Part shown: in pieces, positions 34,293 through 46,864 of the stretch | Position numbering within the stretch: the stretch's first letter is position 1 | Layout of the letters: the number at the start of each line of letters is the position of its first letter | From: Eurosta solidaginis | Taxonomy: Eukaryota; Arthropoda; Insecta; Diptera; Tephritidae | Direction of reading: 5' to 3' | Assembly: GCF_040869045.1 (NCBI RefSeq) | Contig: NW_027136914.1 | Coordinates: 558,001 to 622,000 of the forward strand | Length of the DNA stretch: 64,000 nucleotides | Made by a program: the position numbers and the translations under genes | Notes under the pieces: generated by a model | Seen by the model: only the letters and a program-made list of their open reading frames with translations | Told to the model about the DNA's origin: nothing | The model's database searches: none

Positions 34293-35337
34293 ATACTCAG
34301 CGTTCTTTCCACACAGAGTATATTAACTTTGATTGGATAACGGTTGATTGTACAAGTATAAAGGAATCGAGATAGATATAGACTTCCATATATCAAAATC
34401 ATCATTATAGAAAAAAAATTTTGATTGAGCCATGTTCGTCCGTCCGTCCGTCCGTTAATGATAACTTGAGTAAATATTGAGATATCTGCACCAAATTTGG
34501 TATGCGAGCTTATCTGGACCCAGGATAGATTAGTATTAAAAATGAGCGAAATCGGATGATAACCACGCCCACTTTTTATAGATATAACATTCTGGAAAAA
34601 ACAAGAAACCTGATTATTTAATAAATAATACACTTAGAACGTTGATATTTGACATGTGGACTGATATTGAAACTCTTGATAAAAATATGAAAAACATTTT
34701 TAAAATGGGCGTGGCACCGCCCACTTGTGACCAAATCAATTTTAAAATTATTATTAATCATAAATCAAAATTCGTTAAACCTATCGTAACAAAATTCGAC
34801 AGAGAGGTTGGCTTTACTATAAGGAATGCTTTAAAGAAAATTGGACCACACCCAGTTTTATATAAAAGATTTTTAAAAGGGTCGTGGACGAATAAAATAA
34901 GCTATATCTTTGCAAAAAACAGCTTTATATCAATGATATTTCATATCACAAGTGCATTTATAACAGTAAATAAGAAAAATTTCAAATTTAAAAAAATGGG
35001 CGTGGCACCGCCCCTTTTGTTACTAAGCATTTTTCTATGTTTCGGGAGCCATAAGTCAAAGAAAAATTAACGGATAAAATTGGGTGCACAGATTTTCCCT
35101 ATAGTACAAAATATTTCTAGTGATTGACGGAATCGGCTAAAGACCACGGCAACTTAGATATAAAGCAAGTTTAAAAAGGGTCGTAGACTAGAATAATAAG
35201 CTATAACTTAGCAAAAAATAGTAGGCGGTGGCACATGTTATGTAAAAACTTAATTTATCTGAAATGAAATGCGCAATTGAAGCTCACGCTGAGTATATAA
35301 TGTTCGGTTACACCCGAACTTAGACACCTTGTCTTGT
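34293..35337 (+). mobile_element. Element A copy, forward, without 130-bp repeats
   Basis: It starts TATACTCAGCGTTC and AGAGTATATTAACTTTGATT and ends GCTGAGTATATAATG with a perfect GTTCGG-TTACAC-CCGAAC hairpin. In between are AACGGTTGATTG, GTCCGTCCGTCCGTCCG, a GGGTCCAGATAAGC-type block in reverse, and two GGGCGTGGCACCGCCC motifs. The 130-bp array is missing, so element length varies mainly through that array. A 138-codon minus-strand frame and a 142-codon plus-strand frame lie within conserved repeat sequence and are not genes. Confidence 0.75.
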
Positions 35338-35612
35338 TTTTTTTATTTTATTTTAATATTATTTTATTTAGTTTTTTCTGATGTACTTAACTTTATTTTA
35401 TTTTATTTCATTTTATTTATTTTATTTTATATTCTTTTCTTTTTTATTATTTTATTTCACCAATTTATACTGTTTTATTTTATTTTATTTTTTTTTGTTC
35501 TATTTTATGTTATTTTATTTTATATTCTTTCATTTTACTTGATTTTATTTTATTTTATTTATTTTATTTTATTGAATTTTATTTTATTTTATTTTATTTA
35601 TTGTTTAGGAAA
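35338..35612 (+). repeat. (TTTTA)n microsatellite
   Basis: About 275 bp of TTTTA and TTTTATT units directly after the Element A hairpin end. The open frame across it (Leu/Phe/Tyr/Ile-rich) is compositional. Confidence 0.93.
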
Positions 35613-35705
35613 TGGTTGCAAGAACCAAAACGAATAAATGCTCCAACTTGAATATTCTCTTCTATTTTTGTAAACACTTTGATTATTATCAAAGAAAGTT
35701 ATAAA

Positions 35706-38700
35706 TCTAATATATATTATAAATGGGAAAGTTTGGATGTTTGGATGTTTAGATGTTTGGATGTTTGGATGTTTGGATGTTTGTCCAGACGTTTGTCTTT
35801 GTGACTCAATCACGCAAGAACGGCTGGACCGATTTGGATGAAATTTTGCACACATATAGCCAATAGTTAGAAGGATCTACTAGCTATATATTTTTCAAAA
35901 GGGGCGTGGTCTCCGCCCCCTAGGAACAGTTATAATTTAATTATTATATTTTTTCGTCTTTGCGACTAAATCACGCCAGAATGGCTACACGGATTTTGAT
36001 GAAATTTGGGACACAGACAGTAGTCTACTAGCGAAATTTTTTCGAACATGGAAAGAGGGGTATGGGTCCCACGACCCCTTCGAGCAATTACTTTTTAATA
36101 ATTTTTACATATTATAACTTTACGTATAGTGGCCTTCACCAATATCACATACTCAAGGGGTCAAATAAGCCGAGGGCTTACAAAGTAAGCAGTGAAACAC
36201 TCCGCCGCCCCCTCCCCCCTTTAACACCCCCTCTGGTGTAAAATCTACAAATTGTTATAACTCAATATAAATTTTCTCCTACTTCAATAGTTTTTTGTAT
36301 TTGGGACATACAGATCGAGATCTAGGCAATTTTGGAGGAACGATCAGTGGTAATCTCCTTCTACTCCCGCCATCCGCCCTCCTTCAATTGTTTTTATTAG
36401 CACGCTTTTATTAGCTTTACCTGTATGTTTCTATGTAACTTTTCGTTCGCTCCAATGCGCATGCTGCCTTATTAACATGGTTTTATAATTAGCTTCACCT
36501 TATTTGTAATCCCGTAAAGGTCATACCGAGACCCTTCCGGGATCATTTCTGGATGGTTTTCGGGATCGGTCCGGGATCCCGCCGGGGTAATTTCGGGACT
36601 TTTTCGGGACTATTACGGGATCATTTTGGGACCCTTCCGGGATCATTTGTGTATAGTTTTCGGGATCCGTCCGGGATCCCGTCGGGGTACTTTCGGGATC
36701 ATTTGCGTACCTTCGAGAGATAAATTCTTGATGGTTTCCGGGATCATTACGGGACTTTTTCGGGCTTATTTTGGGTCCCTTTAGGCATCATTTCTGGATG
36801 GTTTTCGGGATTCGTCCGGCATCCCGTCGGGGTAATTTCGGGACTTTTTCGGGACTATTTCGGGATCATTTTGGGACCCTTCCGGGATCATTTGTGTATA
36901 GTTTTCGGGATCCGTCCGGGATCCCGTCGGGGTACTTTCGGGATCATTTGCGTACCTTCGAGAGATAAATTCTTGATGGTTTCCGGGATCATTACGGGAC
37001 TTTTTCGGGCTTATTTTGGGTCCCTTTAGGCATCATTTCTGGATGGTTTTCGGGATTCGTCCGGCATCCCGTCGGGGTCATTTCAGGACTTTTTCGCGAC
37101 TAATACGGGATCATTTGGGGATCATTTCGGCATCATTTCTGGATGGTTTTCGGGATCGGTCCGGGATCTCGTCGGGGTAATTTGGGAATTTTTCGGGATC
37201 ATTTGGGGGCTCTTCCGGCATCATTTCTAGATCGTTTTCGGCATCCGTCCGGGATCTCGTCGGGGTCATTTGGGGACTTTTTTGGGATCATTTGGGGGCT
37301 CCTCCGGCATCATTTCTGGATGGTTTTCGGGATCCGTCCGGGATCCCGTCGGGGTCATTTCGGGACTTTTTCGCTACTAATACGGGATCATTTGGGAACC
37401 CTTTCGGCATCATTTCTGGATGGTTTTCGGGATCCGTCCGGGATCCCATCAGGGTAATTTCTGGAATTTTCCGAGACTATTTCGGGATCAAGGTCATTTT
37501 GGGACTATTAGGTGATCATTTTGGAACTTTCCGGCTTCATTTCTGGATAATTTTCGGGATCCGTCCGGGATGTCGACGAGGTCATTTCGGGACTATTTGG
37601 TGATCATTTGGGATACCTACCGGCATCATTTCTGGATGGTTTTTCGGATTTGTCCGGGATTCCGTCGGGGTCATTTCGGGACTTTATCTCGACTAATACG
37701 GGATCATTTGCAGACCCTTTCGGCATCATTTCTGGATAATTGTCGGGATCCGTTCGGGAGCCCGTCACGGTCATTTCGGGACTATTAGGGGATCATTTGG
37801 GGACCTTTCCGGCATCATTTCTGGATAGTTTTCGGAATCCTTCCGGGATCCCGTCAGGGTCATTTCGGGACTTTTTCGGGATCATTTAAGGATGGTTTTC
37901 AGGATTCGTCCGGGATCCCGTCAGGGTAATTTCTGGAATTTTCCGAGACTATTTCGGGATCAAGGTCATTTTGGGACTATTAGGTGATCATTTGGGGACC
38001 TTTCCGGCATCACTTCTGCATGGTTTTCGGTATCCGTTCAGGATCCCGTCGGAATAATTGCGGAACTTTTTCGGGATCATTTGGGGTCCCTTCCGGCATC
38101 ATTTCTGGATAGTTTTCGGGATCTTTTCGGGGTACCGTCAGGGTCATTTCGGGACTTTTTCGGGATCATTTAAGGATGGCTTTCAAGATTCGTCCGGGAA
38201 CCCGTCAGGGTTATTTCTGGACTTTTCCGAGACTATTTCGGGATCATTTTGGGACCTTCCCAAGATCATTTCTGGATGGATTTCGGGATCAGTCCGGGAT
38301 GCCTTTCAGGGTCATTTCGGGACTATTAGGTGATTTCGGGGTCATTTCGGGACTTTTTCTCGACTAATACGGGATCATTTGCGGACCCTTTCGGCATCAT
38401 TTCTGGATAGTTGTCGGGATCTGTTCGGGAGCCCGTCACGGTCATTTTAGGACTATTAGGGGATCATTTGGGGACCTTTCCGTCATCATTTCTGGATAGT
38501 TTTCGGGATCTTTTCGGGGTACCGTCAGGGTCATTTCGGGACTTTTTCGGGATCATTTAAGGATGGCTTTCAAGATTCGTCCGGGAACCCGTCAGGGTTA
38601 TTTCTGGACTTTTCCGAGACTATTTCGGGATCATTTTGGGACCTTCCCAAGATCATTTCTGGATGGATTTCGGGATCCGTCCGGGATGCCTTTCAGGATC

Positions 38701-41700
38701 ATTTCGGGACTATTAAGTGATCATTTGAGGATCTTTCCGGCATCACTTCTGGATGATTTTCGGGACTAATACGGGATCATTTGGGGATCCTCTAGGGGTC
38801 GTTTCGTGACTTTTTCTGTATTATATTGGGATCATTTGGGGACCCTTCCGGCATAATTTCTTGATGGTTTGCCGGATCCATCAGGGTCATTTCGGGACCA
38901 TTTTGGGATCATTTGGGGACCCTTCCGAGATCATTTCTGGATCCGTCCGGGATGCCATAGGAGCCATTTCGGGATTTTTTGTTACTTTTCCGGGATAGTT
39001 TTTGGACCCTTCCGGAATCATTTCTGGATCTGTGCGGGATCCCATCTGGGTCATTTCCGGTCATTCCGTTCGGGATCCCGTCGGAATCATTGCGGGACTT
39101 TTTGGGAATCATTTGGGATCCCTTCCGGTATCTTTTCTGGATGGTTTTCGGGATTTGTCCAGGATCACGTCGGGGTTATTTCGGGACCTTTTCGGGGCTA
39201 ATACGGGATCATTTGGGGATCACGACCCCTAGAGGACTTTTTGACTGTATTATTTCGAGATCATTTGGGGACCCTTCCGGCATAATATCTTGATGGTTTG
39301 CGGGATCCCATCTGGGTCATTTCCGGACTATTTCGGGATCATTTTGGGATCCTTCTGTATGGTTTTCGCGATCCGTCGTGGATCCCCTTGGAGCCATTTC
39401 GGAACTTTTTCTGGAGTATGTCGGGGTCATTTGGGGACTTTTTCGGGATCATTTGTGGATCTTCCGGCATCATTTCTGGATGTTTTTCGGGATCCGTCCG
39501 GGATCCCGTCGGTGTCATTTCGGGACTTTTTCTCGACTAATACGGGATCATTTGGCGACCCTTTCGGCATCATTTCTGTATATTTTTCGGGATCCTTCCG
39601 GGATCATTTGCCGGCACTTTCCGTATCATTTCTGGATAGTTGTCGGGATCCGTTCGGGATCCCATCAGGGTCTTTTCGGAACTATTAGGAGATCATTTGA
39701 GGACCTTTCCTGCATCACTTCTGGATAGTTTTCGGGATACTTTCGGGGTCCCATCAAGGTCATTTCGGGACTTTTTCGGCATCATTTAAGATTGGTTTTC
39801 AGGATTCGTCCGGAAACCCGTCAGGGTTATTTCTGGACTTTTCCGAGACTATTTCGGGATCATTTTGGGACCTTCCCAAGATCATTTCTGGATGGATTTC
39901 GGGATCCGTTCGGTATCCCGTCGGGGTCATTTCGGGACTATTTCGGGATCATTTGAGGTACCTTCCGGCACCATTTCTAGATGGTTTTAGGGATCCGTCC
40001 TTGATCCCGTCAGGGTCATTTCGGGACTATTTCGGGATACCTTCCGGCATCATTTCTGGATAGTTCAATTCTTTCAATTCAGGACTTTTTCTCGACTAAT
40101 ACGGGATGATTTGGGGACCCTTTCGGCATTATTTCTGGATGGTTTTCGGGATCCGTACGGGATCCTGCTAGGGTCATTTCGGGACTATTTCGGGATCATT
40201 TGGGGTACCTTCCGGCATCATTTCTATATGGTTTTGAGGATCCATCCGGGATCCCGACGGGGTCAATTCAGGACTTTTTCTCCACTAATACGGGGTGATT
40301 TGAGGACCCTTTCGGCATCATTTCTGGATGGTTTTCGGGATCCGTACGGGATCCTGCCAGGGTCATTTCGGGACTATTTCGGGATCATTTGGGGTACCTT
40401 CTGGCATCATTTCTATATGATTTTGAGGATCCGTCCGGGATCCCGTCGGGGTTATTTCGGGACTTTTTATCGGCTGGTATCGGATCATTTGGGGACCCTT
40501 TCGGCATAATTTCTGGATGGGTTTCGGTAATTTCGGGACTATTAGGGGATCATTTGAGGACATTCCAACATCATTTCTGGATAGTTTTCGGAATCCGTCT
40601 GGGATCCCGTCGGGGTCATTTCAGGACTTTTTCGGGACTAATACGGGATCATTTTGGGACCCTTGCGGAATCATTTCTGTATGGGTTTCGCGATCCGTCG
40701 TGGATCACCTAAGGACCCTTCCTGGATATTTTCTGGATGGTTTTTGAGGACCGTCCGGGAGCCCGTCAGGGTCATTTCGGAACTTTTTCGGAACTATTTC
40801 GGGATCATTTGGGGTATTTTCCTGCATCATTTCTGTATGGTATTCGGGATCATTTGGGGTCCCTTCCGGCATAATTTCTGGATGGTTTTCGGTAATTTCG
40901 GGACTATTAGGGGATCATTTGAGGACATTCCGGCATCATTTCTGGATAGTTTTTGGGATCCGTGTGGGATCCCGTCGGTAATTTCTGTACTTTTCAGAGA
41001 TTGTTTCGGGATTATTTTGGGCCCTTCCAAGATCATTTCTGGATGGATTTCGAGATCTGTCCCGGATCCCGTCAGGGTCATTTAGGAGTCTGTTCGAGAT
41101 CCCGTCAGGGTCATTTCGGGACTATTAGGGGATCATTTGATGACTTTTCCGGCATCCTTTCTGGACAGTTTTCGGAATCCGTCTGGGATCCCGTCGGGGT
41201 CATTTCAGGACTTTTTCGCGAATAATACGGGATCATTTTGGGACCCTTCCGGAATCATTTCTGTATGGTTTTCGTGATCCGTCGTGGATCCCCTAAGGAC
41301 CCTTCCTGGATATTTTCTGGATGGTTTTTGAGAACCGTCCGGGAGCTCGTCAGGGTCATTGCGGAACTTTTTCGGGACTATTTCGGGATCATTTTGGTAC
41401 CCTTCAGGCATCATTTCTTTGTGGTTCTCTGGATAAGTCTAGAATCGTGTCGTTGTCATTTCGGACTATTCCGGGAACTTTTGGAGACCCTTCCGTGGCA
41501 TTTCTAGATGGTTTTCGGGATCTGTCCGCGATAGCGTCGGGGTCATTTCGTGGATTTTTCTGGATAATTTCGGGATCATTTGGAGATCCTATCAGGTTAT
41601 CAGCTCATTTAGTTCTTTTTTTACTCAATTACAAAAATAAAATGTATTAGACAGAAACATCTTTTTAAACAGATAACTTGATAAGCAGGCTAACGTGAAT

Positions 41701-41752
41701 ATCCCATATATTTAATTTTCTCCTTGCGAACGGGGCCGCGGGTAAAGGCTAG
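35706..41752 (+). mobile_element. Solitary non-autonomous Helitron H7
   Basis: It starts TCTAATATATATTATAAA (preceded by A) and ends GCGAACGGGGCCGC, GGGTAAAGG, CTAG (41749-41752), followed by T. This gives two clean A^T boundaries on one copy outside the run. At 6.0 kb it is the largest copy. The 5' domain is full length and closer to H6. The minisatellite contains higher-order duplications. No transposition protein is encoded. Confidence 0.9.
36510..41590 (+). repeat. Helitron minisatellite, H7 block
   Basis: About 5 kb of 89/100-bp-family units. Segments repeat at higher order: TTTCGGGATCATTTGCGTAC occurs at 36691 and again about 245 bp later. GGGATCCGTACGGGATCCTG variants recur about 190 bp apart near 40150 and 40335, close to a dimer of one 89-bp and one 100-bp unit. 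This indicates local expansion after insertion. Confidence 0.93.
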
Positions 41753-41980
41753 TGTACTCATAATTGCTGGTTCTCTCATTTGATAGCAAGATTAAATCTT
41801 CCTGTTGTTTCAACCCAACAACATAAAAGGTGACAAATAATTTCAGCTTGCTTAATCGCATGTGTGTAGAATAGCTTTATACTTAGGGAGATAAGACCTC
41901 GTCATAATTGAGCAACTTCTCACAATGTTCAATGTTGAGTTATATAGCTCAATCACGGGAACACTGAATTCGTTCACATG

Positions 41981-42011
41981 TATGCGGGGAGGGGGGGGGG
42001 GGGGGGGGGAG
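41981..42011. repeat. Poly-G tract
   Basis: A nearly pure run of G broken by single A bases in an otherwise AT-rich stretch. Such runs could form G-quadruplexes, but they are also prone to length errors in sequencing and assembly. Confidence 0.85.
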
Positions 42012-43027
42012 GGAGAGGAGTTGCTATTACGAAGGAACTCATAATGTGAAAATTTTAAAGTACTGCGTGTGAATTTAAACTAGTACCATCTCTAAATGCA
42101 ATAGATCTGCGCCAGTGCGGAACTAATGAAAAATCGACCGCAACATCGCAGTATCGCTGCAAATTTCAAGTCCATTTAATTCAATTTGAGTATTAACCCC
42201 GAATGTTAAAGTAAAACTGATTTAGTCAGCCCAAGTATGGCGTAACTAAAATTAATACATACATACTTGCATAAAGCCACACAAATATAACTTCCTAAAT
42301 TACCACCTCATTAAATTATTAAGAAGAAATACTAAGGCAAATGTAGATGAAAATAAATTTTATTATCATTGCTAGAGGAAGCAAAATCAAGGTATCTTAG
42401 CTACAGGCAAAACTTCAAAAGAAGAACCCATTAATGTACGTATGTATGTGCACGACAATGTAACAAGAACTCGTAATATGCTGCGGTTTAGGTGTTACCG
42501 TTAGTGCTTAAATTCAAGTTGACTGCAGTGAGATTAAAAGCGAATATAATGAGTATTAGTGAGCACGCAAAGGGATAACTTAACTTAATTTAGGAAGGTA
42601 GCAAAAAGTTCACTGTTTATAAGTATATATGAAGGAAAATGACGACAGGTAAATGAGCTTATAAAGGAATAAGAAATAAAACGCGCACATTTTTTTTGCA
42701 TGCTCAGTGGTGATTTCACAAAAAAATGGTGTAGAAGTTGGGTGAGACAGAAACTTAGCTTTTTGAGGTAAGGCGAATCCTGGCGAGAGCAGCTTTTGCT
42801 AGTTAGCTTGAATAGATGAGCGACAATACGGTAGTCAAGTGAAAATTATTGGATTAAGAAAAGGCTATCCTGCCAAAGCGTAAAAGTGCAGTGGGTCAAT
42901 TTAGGTATAAATGAAGAAAGTGTAGCCATAATAAATGCCAGTCAAAACAACACAACAGCTTTTAGCTGACTTTTAATAAAGCTTACACCTAAGGGATTAA
43001 AACAGTTTTTTTTATATATTCCTTTAA

Positions 43028-43344
43028 CCGTCCAGTGCACAGATGGGTACCCGGGTACCTTTTGTATATTCAAAAGCCGTATTTAAATGATCTACAAATA
43101 GAAACGAGTTAACATTTTGTGTAATCGTATGTGAATAAGTTTTCTACAAAAAGGAGAGACAATGTTTTCAAATATAATTTCATAAATATCATTTTTTTAA
43201 TAAATTAGTTTTTTATTACTAAAATTAGTTTTTTATTACTAATTCTCATGGCAGGAATACCCAGTGGCACGTATGAAGTGAATTGTGGTACCCGTGTACC
43301 CAGCCATGCGACCTAAGAAGAAAAATTATTCATGAACAGGACGG
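43028..43344. mobile_element. piggyBac-like MITE with TTAA target duplication
   Basis: It is flanked by TTAA on both sides (43024-43027 and 43345-43348). The termini are CCGTCCAGT and its inverted partner ACAGGACGG. A second inverted pair, GGGTACCCGGGTACC and GGTACCCGTGTACCC, lies further in. TTAA duplication is diagnostic of the piggyBac superfamily, though its tips usually begin CCC or similar. The 317-bp body holds a 19-bp direct duplication (AAATTAGTTTTTTATTACT) and no ORF. Confidence 0.75.
43205..43244 (+). repeat. Short tandem duplication inside the MITE
   Basis: AAATTAGTTTTTTATTACT occurs twice back to back, separated by one or two bases. It is a local replication-slippage type duplication. 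Confidence 0.85.
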
Positions 43345-45599
43345 TTAAATATACTCGCGGTATAATACTACAAAAGTTTAAATATTGCCTTGGCCAAGCA
43401 ACAAGAATAACAATAATCATGCAGTAGAAACACTGAAAGAAAACAGTTTAAACTGCAGCCACGTCAACTGCTGTACTGAGAGCCAAGCGCCAATAAAAGT
43501 TATAATCACAACACAGCATCCAAAAGTGTGTTAAGGTTAAGCCATACCTGAAAAAAATCGGGATAGGGAGAAATATATATCTATATTTGGTTGCAGTGAC
43601 TAAAGCGAATAAAAGAATAAACCCAAGTTGGATGCGGCGCGGAGTTGTCGAAGATCATGTGTATGTCTTATAACCTTAGACTAAAAAAGTTACTCCTATC
43701 ATTAAAAAAAAGAGACTACATTCATGATGGTTATTGCGAGTGGACACTGCCATGTAATTTCATAAATTATTATTAAACCAGATAGTTCTCGATTTGATAT
43801 CCAACTTCACTATCCAATCACTATCCGACCTTTGAGAAATTTTATAAAATAAAAAGTTTTGGAGTTGATCTCCAACGTCATTAATATTTTCCAATTTTCT
43901 TATTTCGAGAGATTTTGAAAAATGTACAGTTCTCAAATGAATATTCAACACATCTCTCCAGTTAATATCCTAAATTGCATATCGAGTTGAGGTGAAGTTG
44001 AAGAAAATCTACAAGGCGATACCACCAAAACCAGCAGCTGTTTATTGTGAGAATTAAACACCTGGTTCATAGCAGTAATGAAGCGTAATAAATCAAAAAA
44101 AAATTGTATATATTTTATTTTATTTTCGTGAAAATACTGTAGTATGGAATCTTACACTTGAGCCCAGTTAGAGTACCACAAGTTGGGAATTAAATTTTTT
44201 CAACTTAAGTAATAGCATATTTTGTTTTATAAAAAATTTCCTATTTTGCTGAGTACGCTATGATTCTCTAGTTGAGCCACTGTTTGAAACAACCCTTGAG
44301 ATTTTGTAAGTATGCCTAGATATCAACATGAGTTCTAATGGTATTCAAGCGCAAATGCTTGTTGGATATATTCGACGCCATTTCGAACGAATGCAAATAA
44401 CTAATAGGATAACAAGCGTTTAACGCTGCCAGATCGGCTGGTTAAGCTCAGCTTAAACTTCAGTTAAAGTAGACTGAAAAGTTGCAGAGTAAGTTTGAGC
44501 GTATTTTAACTGACAAACTGAATTGAAAAACCGGGTCTAAGTATATAAAGTCCTGTCAATCATACTGTACGAAATATTGAATGAAGTCCACCGTGAATTG
44601 GCTAAGTGAACATGCAGTCCTGGTAAATCTACCATGGACCACCATTTCAAAATGCACCAAATTTCTTACTGACAAAAAGTATCTGGCCCTAGCATTCCCA
44701 CAAAATGTGTTCCTTTCACTGTGTTACAATAAAATTCGCGAATAACATACAAAAGCAATATGAGATCAAGCAAACACTTACGTACAGAGATAACTGTTAC
44801 AGAATGTGTATAGCATTACGACGCATACAATGAAAATATGCATCAATTCGCGTTACGTATACGCCGTGGTGTGTCATATTGAGTGCAGGCAGCGCACTGT
44901 TAATGTTGACGTTGAATGTCGTTCTTAACGTTGATGTACACATAGTTGTTGTAGGGAGTTTTATTACACAAATTGTGGTGTACGATTACTAAGTTTAGCG
45001 ATTTTGCGAATGATGTATACCGAATTCCCTTTAAAAATGTGAACACAGCGTACAGCTAATTAAAATGATTTTATATTGTCAATTTATAAATACTTAAGCA
45101 ATTTTCTTATTATATTGTTCAATGCTATGAAAATCTACTTTACCATAAACAAACTTAATAAACTTAATAAATTTATATTGCGAAATTGTCTAGGTGCATT
45201 AGGTGCTGCACAGGTTACTGCCCTCATTCTGTCGTTTTTATTATTCGCAGACAATTATGCAGTTTGCAAATTAAATTTCATGTTAACGAAAGGTATTGTG
45301 GCATTTCTTCCGTATTGTTATCACATTTCACTTTTCTTTTTTCGTCCTGGCATTTACTAAATAATTGAATGTGGTTATTTAAAACAATATGAATGCAAAA
45401 TATACTAAAGCGACTTATTTCAACTTGTTTCCTAACTCTAATTACTTTTGGTTGAAAGTTTAGAAAGCACTTCAAGTATACTGGGAATGATATTAATAGA
45501 GACTAAGTAAAAAAAGCAAGCAATTATTGAATTAAAATAAAATCCAAAATATTAATTTTTAGGGAAGCTAGCAGCATGCCCACGGGGTTTTGCTGGAAT

Positions 45600-46518
45600 A
45601 TGTTGGTAATGACACTATTGAGGTTGTAAATGAGTACAAATGCTTAGGCGTGCTTTTAAATTATAAACTTTCTTTCATAAAGTACTTAGATGCGAAACTG
45701 CCAGAAGCTAAAAATGCTATAGTTGCTACATGACTCAAATATATAAATAATCCCAGAATTACCATCTCGCAAAAGATGAAAATTTTCAAAGCAGGGGTAT
45801 TGAAAAGTTTGAGTTCGTAGAGAAATTCCTGCGGTTCTTTATAAAAAAGCTAATATTTTTCCCACCTAACACTCCAAACTATATGTTGCACCTCGAATCG
45901 GGTTTATTTTCGCTGTTCTACCATACTTTAAGCACACACATGTATTATATCGCGCGATGTTTAAGTTTATCACCAAATAGACTGCCCCGCATTATAGCCG
46001 AGGAGACAGTGCGTCAAGGCTCGTACTGTGTGAAATACTGGGAAAATATTTATGTAAGTGTTGATATGGACCCTCAGCGTGATTTCTCGCCTGCAGCGCT
46101 AAAACTGCGAATTCCTGTAGTACTAGAGAGATTGCTGCAAAAAGAGTTTGCTAGCTACACCGAGAGTGCACTGCAATCTAGGTCACACGATCTTTACCCT
46201 TACTTGATTCCTATGGACGCTACTTACTTCTCCGATGAATTTTCGGCCTACGCCATAAGTCTGGTCTTTCGCGCTAGGGGTGGCTTGCTAAACCTCAATG
46301 CAAGAGCTTTTAAAAATGTTACTTCTGTAAACTGCTCGGTTTGCAACTTAAGTACTGCTGAAGACACCATTCATTTTATTGGGATATGTCCTATTTAGAA
46401 AGATATCCACTTTCAATGTTTTGGTGAGAAAGTTTTGGACCTGCAAAAGGTTTTAACTATTCTTAGTGGTGGTAACTATCACTCGCTACATTCTTATATA
46501 AGTATTTGCGTTAAATAA
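45600..46518 (+). pseudogene. 5'-truncated non-LTR retrotransposon, C-terminal part
   Basis: A conceptual frame reads EYKCLGVLLNYKLSF (about 45630), typical of the region just after the RT active site. A TGA follows about 120 bp later, and after a gap the frame reads FPPNTPNYMLHLESGL and continues. The C-terminus has a Cys/His knuckle, CSVCNLSTAEDTIHFIGIC, an in-frame TAG at 46396-46398, and then resumes for 39 codons to TAA at 46516. The ATG at 45883 is internal and not a real start, because the frame is open upstream. The clade is not determined. The RT core and endonuclease are missing. Confidence 0.65.
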
Positions 46519-46864
46519 GGAACTTATTGTAACAAAATTTGCTTAAACTATTGTTTTTAACTATATGTGCTATGTAGACACACAACAATTAGTGTTATTG
46601 TCTAAGATCCATTATTTATTATTTTAAAGTATAGGCTTGCAATTTCTACTTTTGTAATTCTTCGTTGTAATATAGTAAATAAGTAACATCATCAATAACA
46701 CAAGTAGGTGGAGAATATTAAAAAATATATAAAAAGAGTAAAGAGATATAGGTATAAAGTGGAGAAAGAAATACAAAAAGGAAACAAAAACCATGAAAAA
46801 GGAATCTAATTTGAAGAAAAAATAAGAAAGTGGAAATGGAAGTAAAATGTAGAAACCAAAAAAC
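46519..46864. other. AT-rich spacer
   Basis: An AT-rich stretch after the retroelement remnant. It may include that element's 3' untranslated sequence. Purine-rich AAAAAGGAAACAAAAACC-like sequence is present but no feature is recognised. Confidence 0.5.

Larger units (their letters stand above)
41753..45589. other. AT-rich non-coding stretch
   Basis: No convincing ORF. It contains a G-homopolymer tract (41981-42011), a piggyBac-like MITE (43028-43344), and otherwise unremarkable sequence. The 94-codon frame at 45076-45360 lacks any recognisable domain and has AT-rich composition like its surroundings; I do not regard it as a gene. This may be the least repeat-dense part of the window. Confidence 0.55.

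Noticed and set aside
34642..35070. 142-codon plus-strand ORF
   Set aside because: The same DNA is conserved in several Element A copies where the frame is broken, so it is not a gene.
45076..45360. 94-codon ORF with hydrophobic stretches
   Set aside because: AT-rich composition, no domain and overlapping ORFs in other frames. A small membrane protein cannot be excluded but is not supported.
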